DNA of 64,000 nucleotides, from NCBI GenBank assembly GCA_963741135.1, contig CAVUHC010000008.1, positions 62,001 to 126,000 on the forward strand. Reading direction: 5' to 3'. This document shows, piece after piece, positions 1-8,405 of this stretch; within the stretch, counting starts at the first letter, position 1, and each line of letters starts with the position of its first letter. The stretch comes from Gp6-AA40 sp963741135. Its GTDB lineage: Bacteria; Acidobacteriota; Vicinamibacteria; Vicinamibacterales; UBA2999. The translations under genes and the position numbers were made by a program. The notes below the pieces were generated by a model. That model made no database searches and was not told the DNA's origin. It worked only from the letters and a program-made list of their open reading frames with translations.

Positions 1-154
1 TGGTCGTCGAAGGGGATCAGCCCGTCAGCGCCTCGTTACGGTCGCTCCTGCGGGAAGGGGTCGCGGCGTCACATCTCCCTCCGTCAAACCCAACGTCCAT
101 TTGATCGCAGACTAAATCGAGTCCGACCGACTTCGCCGCGCGGCCGCCGCCGTG

Positions 155-1210
155 TCAGAAGGTCACCGTCCATCCCTGTCGCGACACTTGTGCTTTCGTG
201 TACGACACGCCATGGACCTTCAGGCCCTGCGCATCGAGCAGCGTGATCAGCCCGCCATCGTTTGACAGCGGCACATCGATGGGCAGCCTGAACGCGGCCG
301 TCTGCCCCCTCTTGATGACGCCGGTCAGCCGGAACTTGGCCTTGTTGCGGTTGGCAATCGACCAACCGGCAAGACTCTGATCCTGATCCGACACGTTCAT
401 GAGCGTGACCGATTCGAGTCCCTGATCGTTCCCCTCTGGATTGATCAACGCGCCGATGATGAGCAGCCGCAGGTCGGGTTCGCCGGGTGGTATCGGATTG
501 GGGCCAGGCCCCGGCCCGGGCTGCGGTGGGACAGGGGGCGCTGGTTCGATCGGCGTTGCAATCGTGTGGCCTGTCACATCGTCGGTGTGCCAGGCTTGGG
601 ACTGGAACTTCAGGAAGAGTGCGGTCCAGCGGCCGGTCGATGGAAAGAAGAAGAAGAGTCCGCCGTCCTGCCACACGCCGTCATCGCGCACAAAACTGCC
701 CGAGTTGCCCTGGTTCATGTGGATGTCGTGAACACCGTTCCCTGGGAGGAACCCGAAGATCTTGTCGCGCACGGTTTCCGGTCCCCAGCGCTGCCCGAAG
801 GCACAGACGAACGCGCTCTCCTCGGCGATGGCCGCCTTCGCCACGCGATCGATCTTGTCGTTGAGGTCGTCGTCGGGGCCGGGCAGGTTGACCGGCAGCA
901 CCCGCATGCGGGTGCGATCCATGAGATTGCCGCGGATGTAGTCCAGGCCGCCGCTGGTCGGAAGGTTGCCGAGGGGGTACCATCCGGGCTCGCGGAAACG
1001 CAGCGTGTCGGTGATGGGATGCCGGACGTCTTCGTCGAGCAGATATTCGAGTTCCGACGGCGCGAGACTTGACAAGACATTCACCGCGATCCGGTACTCG
1101 ACCGTGCGGTCCACCACATGGATCTGATAGTGCGCATTCGCGCCCCGTCCAGGCGCACTGTGCACCGGGCGTCCGACCAAAACACCGTAATTCGCAATCG
1201 ACATAAGCAC
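155..1210 (-). CDS. DUF2278 (YukJ-like) protein with C-terminal lamin-tail domain
   Basis: This 351-aa protein has two parts. Residues 1 to about 215 match my memory of the DUF2278/YukJ family: it opens with a short strand (SIANYGVLVGRPV), has a VVDRTVEYRIAVNV segment, and carries the conserved late motif GNGVHDIHMNQGN followed by WQDGGLFFFFP. A proline- and glycine-rich linker (about residues 220-242, PPVPPQPGPGPGPNPIPPG) leads to a C-terminal beta domain of the lamin-tail type, recognisable from SVTLMNVSDQDQSLAGWSI and the ending QGWTVTF. No signal peptide is seen, so it is probably cytoplasmic. The biochemical role of DUF2278 is not established. The gene stands alone; the 154 bases downstream to the window edge hold no gene I can recognise. 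Family assignment is fairly sure, function unknown. Confidence 0.8.
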   Translation of the reverse strand: MLMSIANYGVLVGRPVHSAPGRGANAHYQIHVVDRTVEYRIAVNVLSSLAPSELEYLLDEDVRHPITDTLRFREPGWYPLGNLPTSGGLDYIRGNLMDRTRMRVLPVNLPGPDDDLNDKIDRVAKAAIAEESAFVCAFGQRWGPETVRDKIFGFLPGNGVHDIHMNQGNSGSFVRDDGVWQDGGLFFFFPSTGRWTALFLKFQSQAWHTDDVTGHTIATPIEPAPPVPPQPGPGPGPNPIPPGEPDLRLLIIGALINPEGNDQGLESVTLMNVSDQDQSLAGWSIANRNKAKFRLTGVIKRGQTAAFRLPIDVPLSNDGGLITLLDAQGLKVHGVSYTKAQVSRQGWTVTF

Positions 1211-1786
1211 CTCGGCTCCAGAGCGAATACTGCCAGCCTCTTCGCTGACCCCCTTGGACGCCGACCGGCTAACTTCAATGCTCCCGATGCCGTGCCGCCA
1301 CGCGTGTGGCCGGGGAACGCGATCTGCACCAGCGATGCCTCTGCAGGAGCGTCAATGCTCACGCGATCGATTCCGCGGCCGAGCAGGCGCAAGCGTTCCG
1401 CTTGTCGCGGGCGGTCATCTGCGACCACGGTGACGACTTGCGTGTCCGGTCCGCGTGTCCGGTCCGCGAGCTGTGAGCGTGGACGCCTGACCGAAATGCG
1501 CGATCGCGATGTTGACCTGGTCCACCGGGTGCCTTCCAGTCGGAACCCCAGACTCTAGCGTAGACCGCACCGGCTGTCACGGTCACATGAACCTCCCGCA
1601 GCAGTCGATGGGCACCGGGTTCCTGGCGGCTGGGCTGATGCGGCGTGGAGAAAAAGATCGTGCAAAGGCTGGATCGAGGGCCTTTCAACCGGGGTCACGT
1701 AGGCAAGTTCGCCCGTCTCCCATTCCGGACTTGACATCTCGGGATTGCAATGTAGGGGGAAAACCATAGAATGATGGCGTCTGACT
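1211..1786. other. Intergenic region, no recognisable gene
   Basis: About 575 bases between two divergently oriented genes. Short open frames occur on both strands but have arginine-rich, low-complexity translations typical of antisense shadows in GC-rich DNA, and none shows a family motif. A short tandem duplication of the 11-mer CGTGTCCGGTC lies near 1440-1465. The right end carries a plausible promoter for the PEGA protein gene. Confidence 0.5.
1745..1772 (+). promoter_or_regulatory. Candidate sigma70 promoter for the coiled-coil PEGA gene
   Basis: A TTGCAA hexamer at 1745-1750 and a TAGAAT hexamer at 1767-1772 are separated by 16 bases, close to the sigma70 layout. The start codon at 1787 lies 14 bases after the -10 element, and no Shine-Dalgarno sequence precedes it, so the transcript would have a very short leader. 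Inferred from hexamer match only. Confidence 0.35.
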
Positions 1787-3775
1787 ATGTCAGCACGCCG
1801 CTCAGAATCGCTGGGTGATCAATCGGACGCCGGTCGATCAGACGAGGCGCCCCTCGTCGTCAACAAACTCCTGCCGGAACGTCCCGTCCCGTCACTCGCC
1901 GAGCCACGTACTCCTCGACCCCCCGCGCGGCAAGCTCCCCGCGCCGAAAGCTCGCGTCACGCCGAAGCCCTGGGCCCGCATCACCGGGCTGAGGCCTCGC
2001 CGCTCGACGTCTTCCCTGCCGAAGCGCTCTCGGACGATCGAAAGAGGTCGTTGATCGGGGCCGGGCTGGGCGCGCAGCGCGAGGCCTTCGAATCGGCCCT
2101 CAAGCAAGCGGCGCAACAGGCTCAGGCGCTGGGTGAACGGCTCTCGGTGCTGATGGCGTCGCAGCAGGGACTGTCTGAGACGGAGGACCGGATCGAAGAG
2201 ATCGAGCAGCGCATTGGTCACGCGCTCGCCGACCTCGGGGCGCAAGTGGCCGACCTCGACGCAAGACGCGAGACTATCGATGCCGAGCTGACGGCCGCCG
2301 TGCGGAGCACGGATGCACTCGATCAACGTGTGGCCACGCTTACGGCGCCGGAGCACGCGCTGCGCCAGGCAGCGTTGCGGTTCGAAGACCTCGAGCAGCG
2401 GAGCACGCAGGCGCTCGGCGACCTCGCGGCCCGCGCGACCGAGTTGGACGCGAAAAGCCAGGCCATCGAGTTGGTCCTTGCCGATGCAGCGCAGCAGACG
2501 CAGGCACTGGACGATCGCCTCACGTCGTTCACCCTTCCCGACGGAGCGGTGCGACAGGCCGAAGCGTGCATCGAAGAGGTCGAACAGCGTGCCGCCAACG
2601 CGGTCACGGTCCTCTCGACGCGCGTCACCGAGCTTGCGGTGCAGCGCGACGCTATCGACACGGCGCTTGCCGAGGCCGCGCGGACGGCGACCACGTTGCA
2701 GGCACGGGTGGCCGTGCTCACCGCGCCGGATCACGCGCTGCGGCAGGCGCAGTCGCAGGTGGAAGACCTCGAGACGCACGCCGCTGCCGCACTCGCCGAC
2801 CTCGGAAACCGCGCCACCGAGCTCACCGCTCAACGCCAGACGATCGAGGTGGTCCTCGCCGAGGCCGAGCGTGCACAGACGATGCTCGCGGATGTGGTGG
2901 CGCGCCTCGCCGCGCTCACGAACGAGGGCGAACTGCGGTGCGTCGAGGCGACGGTTGCGGACCTGGAAGGACGGACGTCAGACGCCGCCGCACAGTTGCA
3001 GCGCGTGGTCACGAAGAAGGATGCTCTCGAGCACGCCCTCGTCGACGCGCAACGTCAGCTGCAGGGGCTGGACGAGGCGGCTCAACGCGATCTCGCGAGG
3101 CTCGCGACGGCATCGAAACGTGCCGCGCGTGCCGCCAACGGCAGCGTACTGTTCTGGCGCATCGCGGCCGTGAGCGCCGTGGCCGCTCTCGTGGTGCTCG
3201 GCATCGTCGCGATGCGCGCGCGGACCGAATCCGCATCACCGTTGGCCACGATCCAGCCGCTCCTCACCGACACCCCCCGATCGTCTCCAGCCGCCACCGC
3301 GACGACGGAGCCGACGAGACAGACGGCGCAGAACGTTCCATCAAGCCAGTTGGCTGTGGCGAACGCGCCCGCCGCTCCGCCACGTCAGCCAGCCAAGGCG
3401 GCGATTGAAGTCGCGCGACCTTCGCAGGTCGCGCGCGTTGTCGCGACACCGGTGACTCGCAAGCCTGTTGCGACACCGTCTCCCCAGGCTGCATCGGCTG
3501 CGTCGACGCGTACCGACGCCACGACCAAGGAGGGTGCGACCGGCGCAACGGTGCAATTCGTTGGCGATCTGGAGGTGAGCTCGGAGCCCTCCGGCGCCAC
3601 GGTGTATATCGACACAACGCCCGTTGGTGAAACGCCACTCTCCATCGAGAGGATCCGCGCCGGCTCACGTGTCTTGTGGGTCGTGCGCGACGGCTACGCG
3701 CGCTGGACCAGGGGCGTACTGGTGCCTGCGAACAAACTGACGCGGGTGAGCGCCACACTCGAGCCGATCCCCTGA
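1787..3775 (+). CDS. Coiled-coil membrane protein with C-terminal PEGA domain
   Basis: A 662-aa protein in four parts. Residues 1-100 are proline/arginine-rich and probably disordered. Residues about 100-440 are an alanine/glutamate/leucine-rich coiled coil built from a repeated 63-residue unit (see the repeat entry). One membrane span follows (about 448-472, around LFWRIAAVSAVAALVVLGIV), then a proline/threonine/alanine-rich linker, and finally a PEGA domain over the last 70 residues (DLEVSSEPSGATVYIDTTPV, then GETPLSIERIRAGSR). PEGA domains are usually extracytoplasmic and often linked to Ser/Thr-kinase or envelope proteins. Topology suggests a long cytoplasmic coiled coil and an outside PEGA domain. 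Start chosen at the ATG at 1787, downstream of a -10-like element and without a ribosome binding site. Function is not known. Confidence 0.75.
   Translation: MSARRSESLGDQSDAGRSDEAPLVVNKLLPERPVPSLAEPRTPRPPARQAPRAESSRHAEALGPHHRAEASPLDVFPAEALSDDRKRSLIGAGLGAQREAFESALKQAAQQAQALGERLSVLMASQQGLSETEDRIEEIEQRIGHALADLGAQVADLDARRETIDAELTAAVRSTDALDQRVATLTAPEHALRQAALRFEDLEQRSTQALGDLAARATELDAKSQAIELVLADAAQQTQALDDRLTSFTLPDGAVRQAEACIEEVEQRAANAVTVLSTRVTELAVQRDAIDTALAEAARTATTLQARVAVLTAPDHALRQAQSQVEDLETHAAAALADLGNRATELTAQRQTIEVVLAEAERAQTMLADVVARLAALTNEGELRCVEATVADLEGRTSDAAAQLQRVVTKKDALEHALVDAQRQLQGLDEAAQRDLARLATASKRAARAANGSVLFWRIAAVSAVAALVVLGIVAMRARTESASPLATIQPLLTDTPRSSPAATATTEPTRQTAQNVPSSQLAVANAPAAPPRQPAKAAIEVARPSQVARVVATPVTRKPVATPSPQAASAASTRTDATTKEGATGATVQFVGDLEVSSEPSGATVYIDTTPVGETPLSIERIRAGSRVLWVVRDGYARWTRGVLVPANKLTRVSATLEPIP
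2156..3091 (+). repeat. Tandem 63-residue (189-bp) coiled-coil repeats within the PEGA protein
   Basis: Residues 124-186, 187-249, 250-312 and 313 to about 377 of the PEGA protein align as four units of 63 residues, with a fifth weaker unit to about 435. Each unit opens with a small break such as APEHALRQA, LPDGAVRQA or APDHALRQA, then has an E-[DE]-[LIV]-E-x-R/H motif, an A-L-x-D-L segment and a T-E-L or V-A-D-L segment. Sixty-three residues is exactly nine heptads, so each unit is one complete coiled-coil register block. The DNA copies have diverged considerably, so the duplication is old. Confidence 0.75.
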
Positions 3776-3845
3776 TTTCGAACGCACACTTTTGCACCAT
3801 CGGCGGCACGCCTGTTGTAATGCCGTCGAATCTCAGTTTGCCAAC

Positions 3846-4124
3846 CTATTTGACCTTTGCCTGTGCCTTCCGGCGCTCGGCCCAATACTTCTTCATCCGC
3901 GCGGACACCGCTTTCCGCGCCTCTGTCGACATTCGTCTCGTGCGTGTTGTCGCGTTGTTGACCGAGCGGCGCAGGGCGCGACGCCCTTGCGACAGTTTCA
4001 GTTCAGGAAAGGTTCGCTCGATCGCAATGATCTCAGCGCGCATGCGTCGGAGCGCGTCGGCCGCGCCCGCACGCGCGAGTTCCTTCAACCGTTCTGCACT
4101 CAGTCCAGTCAGTGTTCTCGGCAT
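3846..4124 (-). CDS. Small basic hypothetical protein
   Basis: A 92-aa, strongly basic protein of unknown function. I place the start at the ATG at 4124 because AGGAGA lies just upstream at the right spacing; the frame stays open further upstream to 4361 but without a comparable signal. It starts MPRTLTGLSAERLKELARAG and ends with a helix containing EARKAVSARMKKYWAERRK, a pattern I associate with short nucleic-acid-binding tails in various small or phage-related proteins (family memory, not proof). It lies about 120 bp downstream of the ABC exporter gene on the same strand and could be co-transcribed with the peptide cluster, but nothing ties it to that pathway. Confidence 0.55.
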   Translation of the reverse strand: MPRTLTGLSAERLKELARAGAADALRRMRAEIIAIERTFPELKLSQGRRALRRSVNNATTRTRRMSTEARKAVSARMKKYWAERRKAQAKVK

Positions 4125-4242
4125 CTTTCTCCTGTAGTGATTTCTCTCACTTCTATCACGATTCAGGTCGTGTCGCGCACCGTGTCGCGACGGAGACCGC
4201 GATCGACCGCCCACGTCGCGGGCCATCTGGCCTGGCTTCGAT

Positions 4243-6483
4243 TCATGCACCAACGCCGCTTTGCGCAGTGGAGCCGTCGACCTGAGCATGAACAAGATTC
4301 GTGTACACACCGTTCTTGGCGAGCAACTCCCGATGGGTGCCGCGTTCAACCAACTCGCCATCGTCCAACACCAGGATGAGATCGGCGGCGGCCACTGTAC
4401 TCAGGCGATGAGCGACGACAATCGTCGTGCATCGCAAGGCGCGCAGTTCCTGAAGAACGTGCGTCTCGGTCACAGCGTCAAGCGCATTGGTCGCCTCGTC
4501 CAAGACGAGCATCGATGGTCTCCTCGCCAGGACGCGGGCGAGTGCCACGCGCTGACGCTGTCCGCCCGACAGGGACGCCCCGCCAGATTCCAACAAGGTG
4601 TCGTATCCGAGGGGCATGCGGACGATGTCATCATGAATGTGCGCGAGTATCGCCGCTTCGACGACGGCTTCCATCGGCATCGACGAGTCACCAAGCGCAA
4701 TGTTTGATCGAACAGAGCCGCCGAACAGATACGGTTGCTGCATCATGACGCCGAACTGCCGCCTTACTGATCGGAGGTCGAGTTCGGCGAGGTCGGCTCC
4801 GTCATACAGCAACCGACCCGATTCCGGTGCGTACAGACCGACGAGCAGGCGGGCAAGCGTCGACTTTCCTGCACCGGACCGACCAACTATGGCAACGTGC
4901 TGGCCGGGCTGAATATCCACCGACACATCCCGAAGCGCGACCGGACCAGCCTTTCCGTAGCGAAAAGAGACGTGCTCCAATCTGATCTGGCCGCGAAGCC
5001 TGTCAGCTTGTCGTGCGTGCGATCCATCCTGTTCCCGCGGCGCGTCAAGAACATCATCGAGTCGTTCGATGTAACTTCCCAGCAGCTGAAACTGGCTAGC
5101 GCTCATCACGAGCGTGCCCAGGGGGCTGAGGAATCCTTCCGCCACCGCACTGATCGCCAGCATGGTGCCGAGTGTGAGATCGCCGTTCAAGACCTTCAGC
5201 CCCCCGAAACCGAGAATGAGTAGAGGCGATCCAAGCCGCAGAGCGCCAGTGATGGCCTCAGTCATGGCGCTCAGCTGACCGCGAGCGATGGATACGTTCA
5301 AAACGTCTACGAAGAGGTCCGACCAGCGGTCAACGGCGGCCTGTTCGACGCCCATGACCTTCAGTGTTTCCATGCCGGTCAGCATCTCGAATTGATAGGC
5401 CTGCTGGGCAGCCTGTGTCTGCAGGTTCGCGGACATGAATTCGCGCTGGCGTCGCCAGGTCAGCAGAACAATCGCAACCTGTAGCCCACCGAGGGTCATG
5501 GCGACGATTGCGATCGGAGGGCTGATCGCGAACAGGATCAGCAGGTACAGCGCGACAAACCCGCCGTCGAGTAATGCCGAAAGCACGCCAGACGTGATGA
5601 TTTCGCGCACGCTGGCATTGCTGTTCAGCCGCATCATCAGATCGCCGGCTGAGCGTTGTTGAAAGAAGCCATACGGCAGCGCGGCGAGGTGTTCGACGAA
5701 TCCAAGCGTCATCCGAGCGTCCACCAGCGTGCGGACGTGGAGGAGCAAATGCGCGCGGATTAGCAAACTCAGAAAATGGAAGACGATGAACGCAGTAAGG
5801 GCGCCTCCGAGCACCATGAGCAGGGAGTAATCGCTTCTCGGGACAACCCGATCCACGAGGGTTCCGGTCAGTATTGGCAGCGCGAGGGCAAAGACTTGCA
5901 AGAGAACCGAAATAACCGAGATGCGGACCCACAATCCTGACTCGCGGAGCACCTCCTGAAGGTATCGCCACGCCGATTTCCGCCTAGCGGTCATCGGCTC
6001 GAACGTCTCGCCGGGCTCGAGGAGAAGAACGACCCCCGTGAACGATCGGCGCAGCTCAGTCGTTGTCACCGAACGGCGTCCACAGGCGGGATCGATGATG
6101 TGGATGCCGCGGCCGCCGACCTGCTCGAGTACCACAAAGTGGCTGAAATCCCAGTGGAGAATGGACCCCGGCTGCAGGTACTTCAGGTCCTCGATCTCTA
6201 CTCTGGCGCCTCGACCGCGCAGTCCATACTGCCGGGCGACGTTCAGAAGTGACAGCGCCGTCGTGCCCTCGCGTCCTCCGCCGAGCGATGCGCGCAGTTC
6301 GTCGAGGCGGACGGCTTTGCCATGAAACGCCAGGATCATCGCCAGGCACGCGGCGCCGCATTCAGCCTCGGCCAGCTGACGCACGATGGGGACGCGACTC
6401 GGCGCACGTCCTCGTCCGAGCCGCTTCAGCGCGGGAAACGCGTCGACGAACCTGGAGTACGGGAGCTTTTTATGAGTCGCCAT
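4243..6483 (-). CDS. C39-peptidase ABC exporter (double-glycine leader processing and export)
   Basis: A 746-aa bifunctional exporter that cuts a peptide after its double-glycine leader and moves it across the inner membrane. The N-terminal C39 protease domain (about residues 30-160) has the expected residues: Q36, catalytic Cys42 in AEAECGAACLAMIL, His115 in HFVVL and Asp131 in IIDP. A six-helix ABC transmembrane domain follows (about 180-465). The C-terminal ATPase has Walker A GRSGAGKS, the signature LSGGQRQRVALAR, Walker B SMLVLDEATNALD and the H-loop VVAHRLST. All catalytic residues are present. The gene overlaps the upstream HlyD-type gene by 14 bp, and its natural substrate is probably the GG-leader peptide encoded at 9853-10026. 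The length is typical of peptidase-containing (NHLP/bacteriocin-type) transporters. Confidence 0.93.
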   Translation of the reverse strand: MATHKKLPYSRFVDAFPALKRLGRGRAPSRVPIVRQLAEAECGAACLAMILAFHGKAVRLDELRASLGGGREGTTALSLLNVARQYGLRGRGARVEIEDLKYLQPGSILHWDFSHFVVLEQVGGRGIHIIDPACGRRSVTTTELRRSFTGVVLLLEPGETFEPMTARRKSAWRYLQEVLRESGLWVRISVISVLLQVFALALPILTGTLVDRVVPRSDYSLLMVLGGALTAFIVFHFLSLLIRAHLLLHVRTLVDARMTLGFVEHLAALPYGFFQQRSAGDLMMRLNSNASVREIITSGVLSALLDGGFVALYLLILFAISPPIAIVAMTLGGLQVAIVLLTWRRQREFMSANLQTQAAQQAYQFEMLTGMETLKVMGVEQAAVDRWSDLFVDVLNVSIARGQLSAMTEAITGALRLGSPLLILGFGGLKVLNGDLTLGTMLAISAVAEGFLSPLGTLVMSASQFQLLGSYIERLDDVLDAPREQDGSHARQADRLRGQIRLEHVSFRYGKAGPVALRDVSVDIQPGQHVAIVGRSGAGKSTLARLLVGLYAPESGRLLYDGADLAELDLRSVRRQFGVMMQQPYLFGGSVRSNIALGDSSMPMEAVVEAAILAHIHDDIVRMPLGYDTLLESGGASLSGGQRQRVALARVLARRPSMLVLDEATNALDAVTETHVLQELRALRCTTIVVAHRLSTVAAADLILVLDDGELVERGTHRELLAKNGVYTNLVHAQVDGSTAQSGVGA

Positions 6484-7420
6484 GGCGGAACAGCGATTTC
6501 AGCGCGGGTATCAGGCTCAGAAGAATCGGTTGACGGCGAAGGTGCGCGTCCACGGTGCCGAGCATTCCTTCGTAATAGGACAACGACCTGCCGTCTGCCT
6601 GGAAGGTATTCGATGGCAGCTGCGCCTTCACAAGAACAGCCGGACCGGTGATCGGCACGGCATCGGCTATTTCCGGTCCGAGATACTGCCGCACTTCGGC
6701 TGGTCCGACGATCTCGTCGCCCACGGACTGGATCGCCACATCGCGAAAGGCGTAACGATAGCCAGTCAGCTCCAGGCGCATCTCCGTCCCGGGCCGAAGG
6801 ACCGGCCGGGCATGTCCAGGCAGCATGGCAATGACGACCCAGCGCATGTCGTCGCCAAGAAGGGACAACACCGGATCACCCGGTGTGAGGTGTTGTCCCG
6901 GCCGAATTCGAATGTCGCTGACGATGCCCGAATGCGGCGCCTTGACTGACAGTTCCTCGAGACGAGTCTGGGCCAACTGGCGCCCGGCACGGAGCGTGGT
7001 GAGCGACGAACGCGCAGACTGGTCGGCGGGATCGCGGAGGAATTTGATCATCTGCAGGTCGAATTCGCGGTTCAATCGCTCGAGTTCGGCTGCTTGATCG
7101 GCCTGATACAAAGTGACCAGCACTCTACCGGCCGCAACGCGCTGACCGGGCTCGACGTCGACCGTCGCGACGGTACTTGCGGTGGGTGCCGTCACGCGCG
7201 TTCGACCCTCGACGCGAATCACGGCCGGACCGGTCGCATACTCGGTCAAGGTGCCAAAGGCTCCGTACGCCGCACCCGTTCCCACCACCAGCAGCAGCAG
7301 CCAGTATGCGGCGGGTATCCATTCCGGCGAAATGCGCAGGACGTTACCACCGCCACGGTAACCGTCATCGTGGTAGCTCAGTGCCTCGGCGCGAAAGAGC
7401 TCAGTGGATCGATCGCTCAT
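6470..7420 (-). CDS. HlyD-family membrane fusion protein (adaptor 1)
   Basis: A 316-aa adaptor with one N-terminal membrane anchor (about residues 34-56, AAYWLLLLVVGTGAAYGAF). Two lipoyl half-motifs follow (DVEPGQRVAAGRVLVTLY near 90-105 and ELSVKAPHSGIVSDIRIRPG near 155-175), separated by only a short helical hairpin, and then a beta-barrel region (WVVIAMLPGHARPVLRPGTE). Such proteins link an inner-membrane ABC exporter to the outer membrane. The short hairpin is unlike classical HlyD. GGAG lies upstream of the ATG at 7420, the gene overlaps the preceding adaptor gene by 20 bp and the following exporter gene by 14 bp, so all are translated as one operon. Confidence 0.85.
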   Translation of the reverse strand: MSDRSTELFRAEALSYHDDGYRGGGNVLRISPEWIPAAYWLLLLVVGTGAAYGAFGTLTEYATGPAVIRVEGRTRVTAPTASTVATVDVEPGQRVAAGRVLVTLYQADQAAELERLNREFDLQMIKFLRDPADQSARSSLTTLRAGRQLAQTRLEELSVKAPHSGIVSDIRIRPGQHLTPGDPVLSLLGDDMRWVVIAMLPGHARPVLRPGTEMRLELTGYRYAFRDVAIQSVGDEIVGPAEVRQYLGPEIADAVPITGPAVLVKAQLPSNTFQADGRSLSYYEGMLGTVDAHLRRQPILLSLIPALKSLFRHGDS

Positions 7421-8405
7421 GTCCTGTGCTCCCGACGGGGGCTGAATTGGGAGGATGCACGATCACCGTGTCATGTTCTCGATGGTTCAGATCGGCCGCG
7501 ACACTGACTCGCGCGATCGCTCCGGCTGGAATCGTCTGCGTGCGGCCGCCGTTCGTCGTCAGTCGCGCTTCGATGACGACCATCCGAAGCGCAGCGTCGA
7601 TCTCAGGAACGACACTCTCAATCACACCATCTGCGGTAAGGTCCACTGACCCGACACGAACGATCACGTTCCGGCCCACCGCAACGGCAGCCGCCTGCTC
7701 CTCTGGCACGGCGAACCGGATCACGAGACTTGCCGGGCTGATCACGCGCACGATCGGCGTGCTCCGGCTCACGGTGGTGCCCGGATCCACGTACCGCGCG
7801 GCAACCGTACCGTCAAACGGTGCGACGATTCGAGCGTCGCGAAACATCTCCCTCAGCTGATTCGTCCGCGCCCGCTTTCCGGCGAGTTCTGCGACAGAGC
7901 CCCGCAGGCGTGCTGCCGCCACTTCCGCCTGCGAGTCGGCGGCCTCGAGCTGTTCGCGAGCAAACAGCTCCGGAATGCTATGAAGTCGCGCTCGCCGGTT
8001 GGAGGCATCCTTCAACTCAATCACGAGACGATCGTGCTCGGCTTCGGCTACTCGAAGGGAAGCCTCTGCGATTGCGAGATCCTGGGCGACCGAACGGCTG
8101 TCCAGTCGAGCGATGAGCGCCCCGCCTTTCACGTGATCGCCGACGTGGACATCCAGTCTCTCCAGCGTTCCATCAAACTTGGCGGATAGTTCGACCGACT
8201 GAAGCGCGACGACGACACCGAGAAATCCAGTTTCGTCCGTTTGTTCGGCACGACGGGTGCCGTCGGCGACGGGGGTGTTCGTCTCTGAAGCCAAAACCCG
8301 CCGGGGTTGGCGTTCCGTCATCTGACCGCGGCTGGAAACAATTGCCGGAACACTCAGACCGATCGCGACCACTGCGACGCATGCGCCTGGAAGAAGGGCT
8401 TTCAA
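7401..8405 (-). CDS. HlyD/RND-type periplasmic adaptor (adaptor 2)
   Basis: A second adaptor of about 334 aa. It has an N-terminal hydrophobic signal/anchor (ACVAVVAIGLSVPAIVS) and a first lipoyl half (RLDVHVGDHVKGGALIARLD). A helical hairpin (SLRVAEAEHDRLVIELKDAS to VAAARLRGSVAELAGKRART) leads to the second lipoyl half (IVAPFDGTVAARYVDPG) and beta-barrel and proximal domains. I choose a TTG start at 8405 because it overlaps the TGA stop of the ATP-grasp gene (TTGA) and gives a sensible signal sequence; the upstream ATG at 8459 would require a 58-bp overlap. Two different adaptors beside one ABC exporter is unusual, and this one resembles RND adaptors more than the first does. Confidence 0.8.
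   Translation of the reverse strand: MKALLPGACVAVVAIGLSVPAIVSSRGQMTERQPRRVLASETNTPVADGTRRAEQTDETGFLGVVVALQSVELSAKFDGTLERLDVHVGDHVKGGALIARLDSRSVAQDLAIAEASLRVAEAEHDRLVIELKDASNRRARLHSIPELFAREQLEAADSQAEVAAARLRGSVAELAGKRARTNQLREMFRDARIVAPFDGTVAARYVDPGTTVSRSTPIVRVISPASLVIRFAVPEEQAAAVAVGRNVIVRVGSVDLTADGVIESVVPEIDAALRMVVIEARLTTNGGRTQTIPAGAIARVSVAADLNHREHDTVIVHPPNSAPVGSTGHERSIH

Noticed and set aside
84..674. 196-aa minus-strand frame overlapping the DUF2278 gene
   Set aside because: Arginine- and histidine-rich translation with no motif; it is a shadow of the clear DUF2278 frame.
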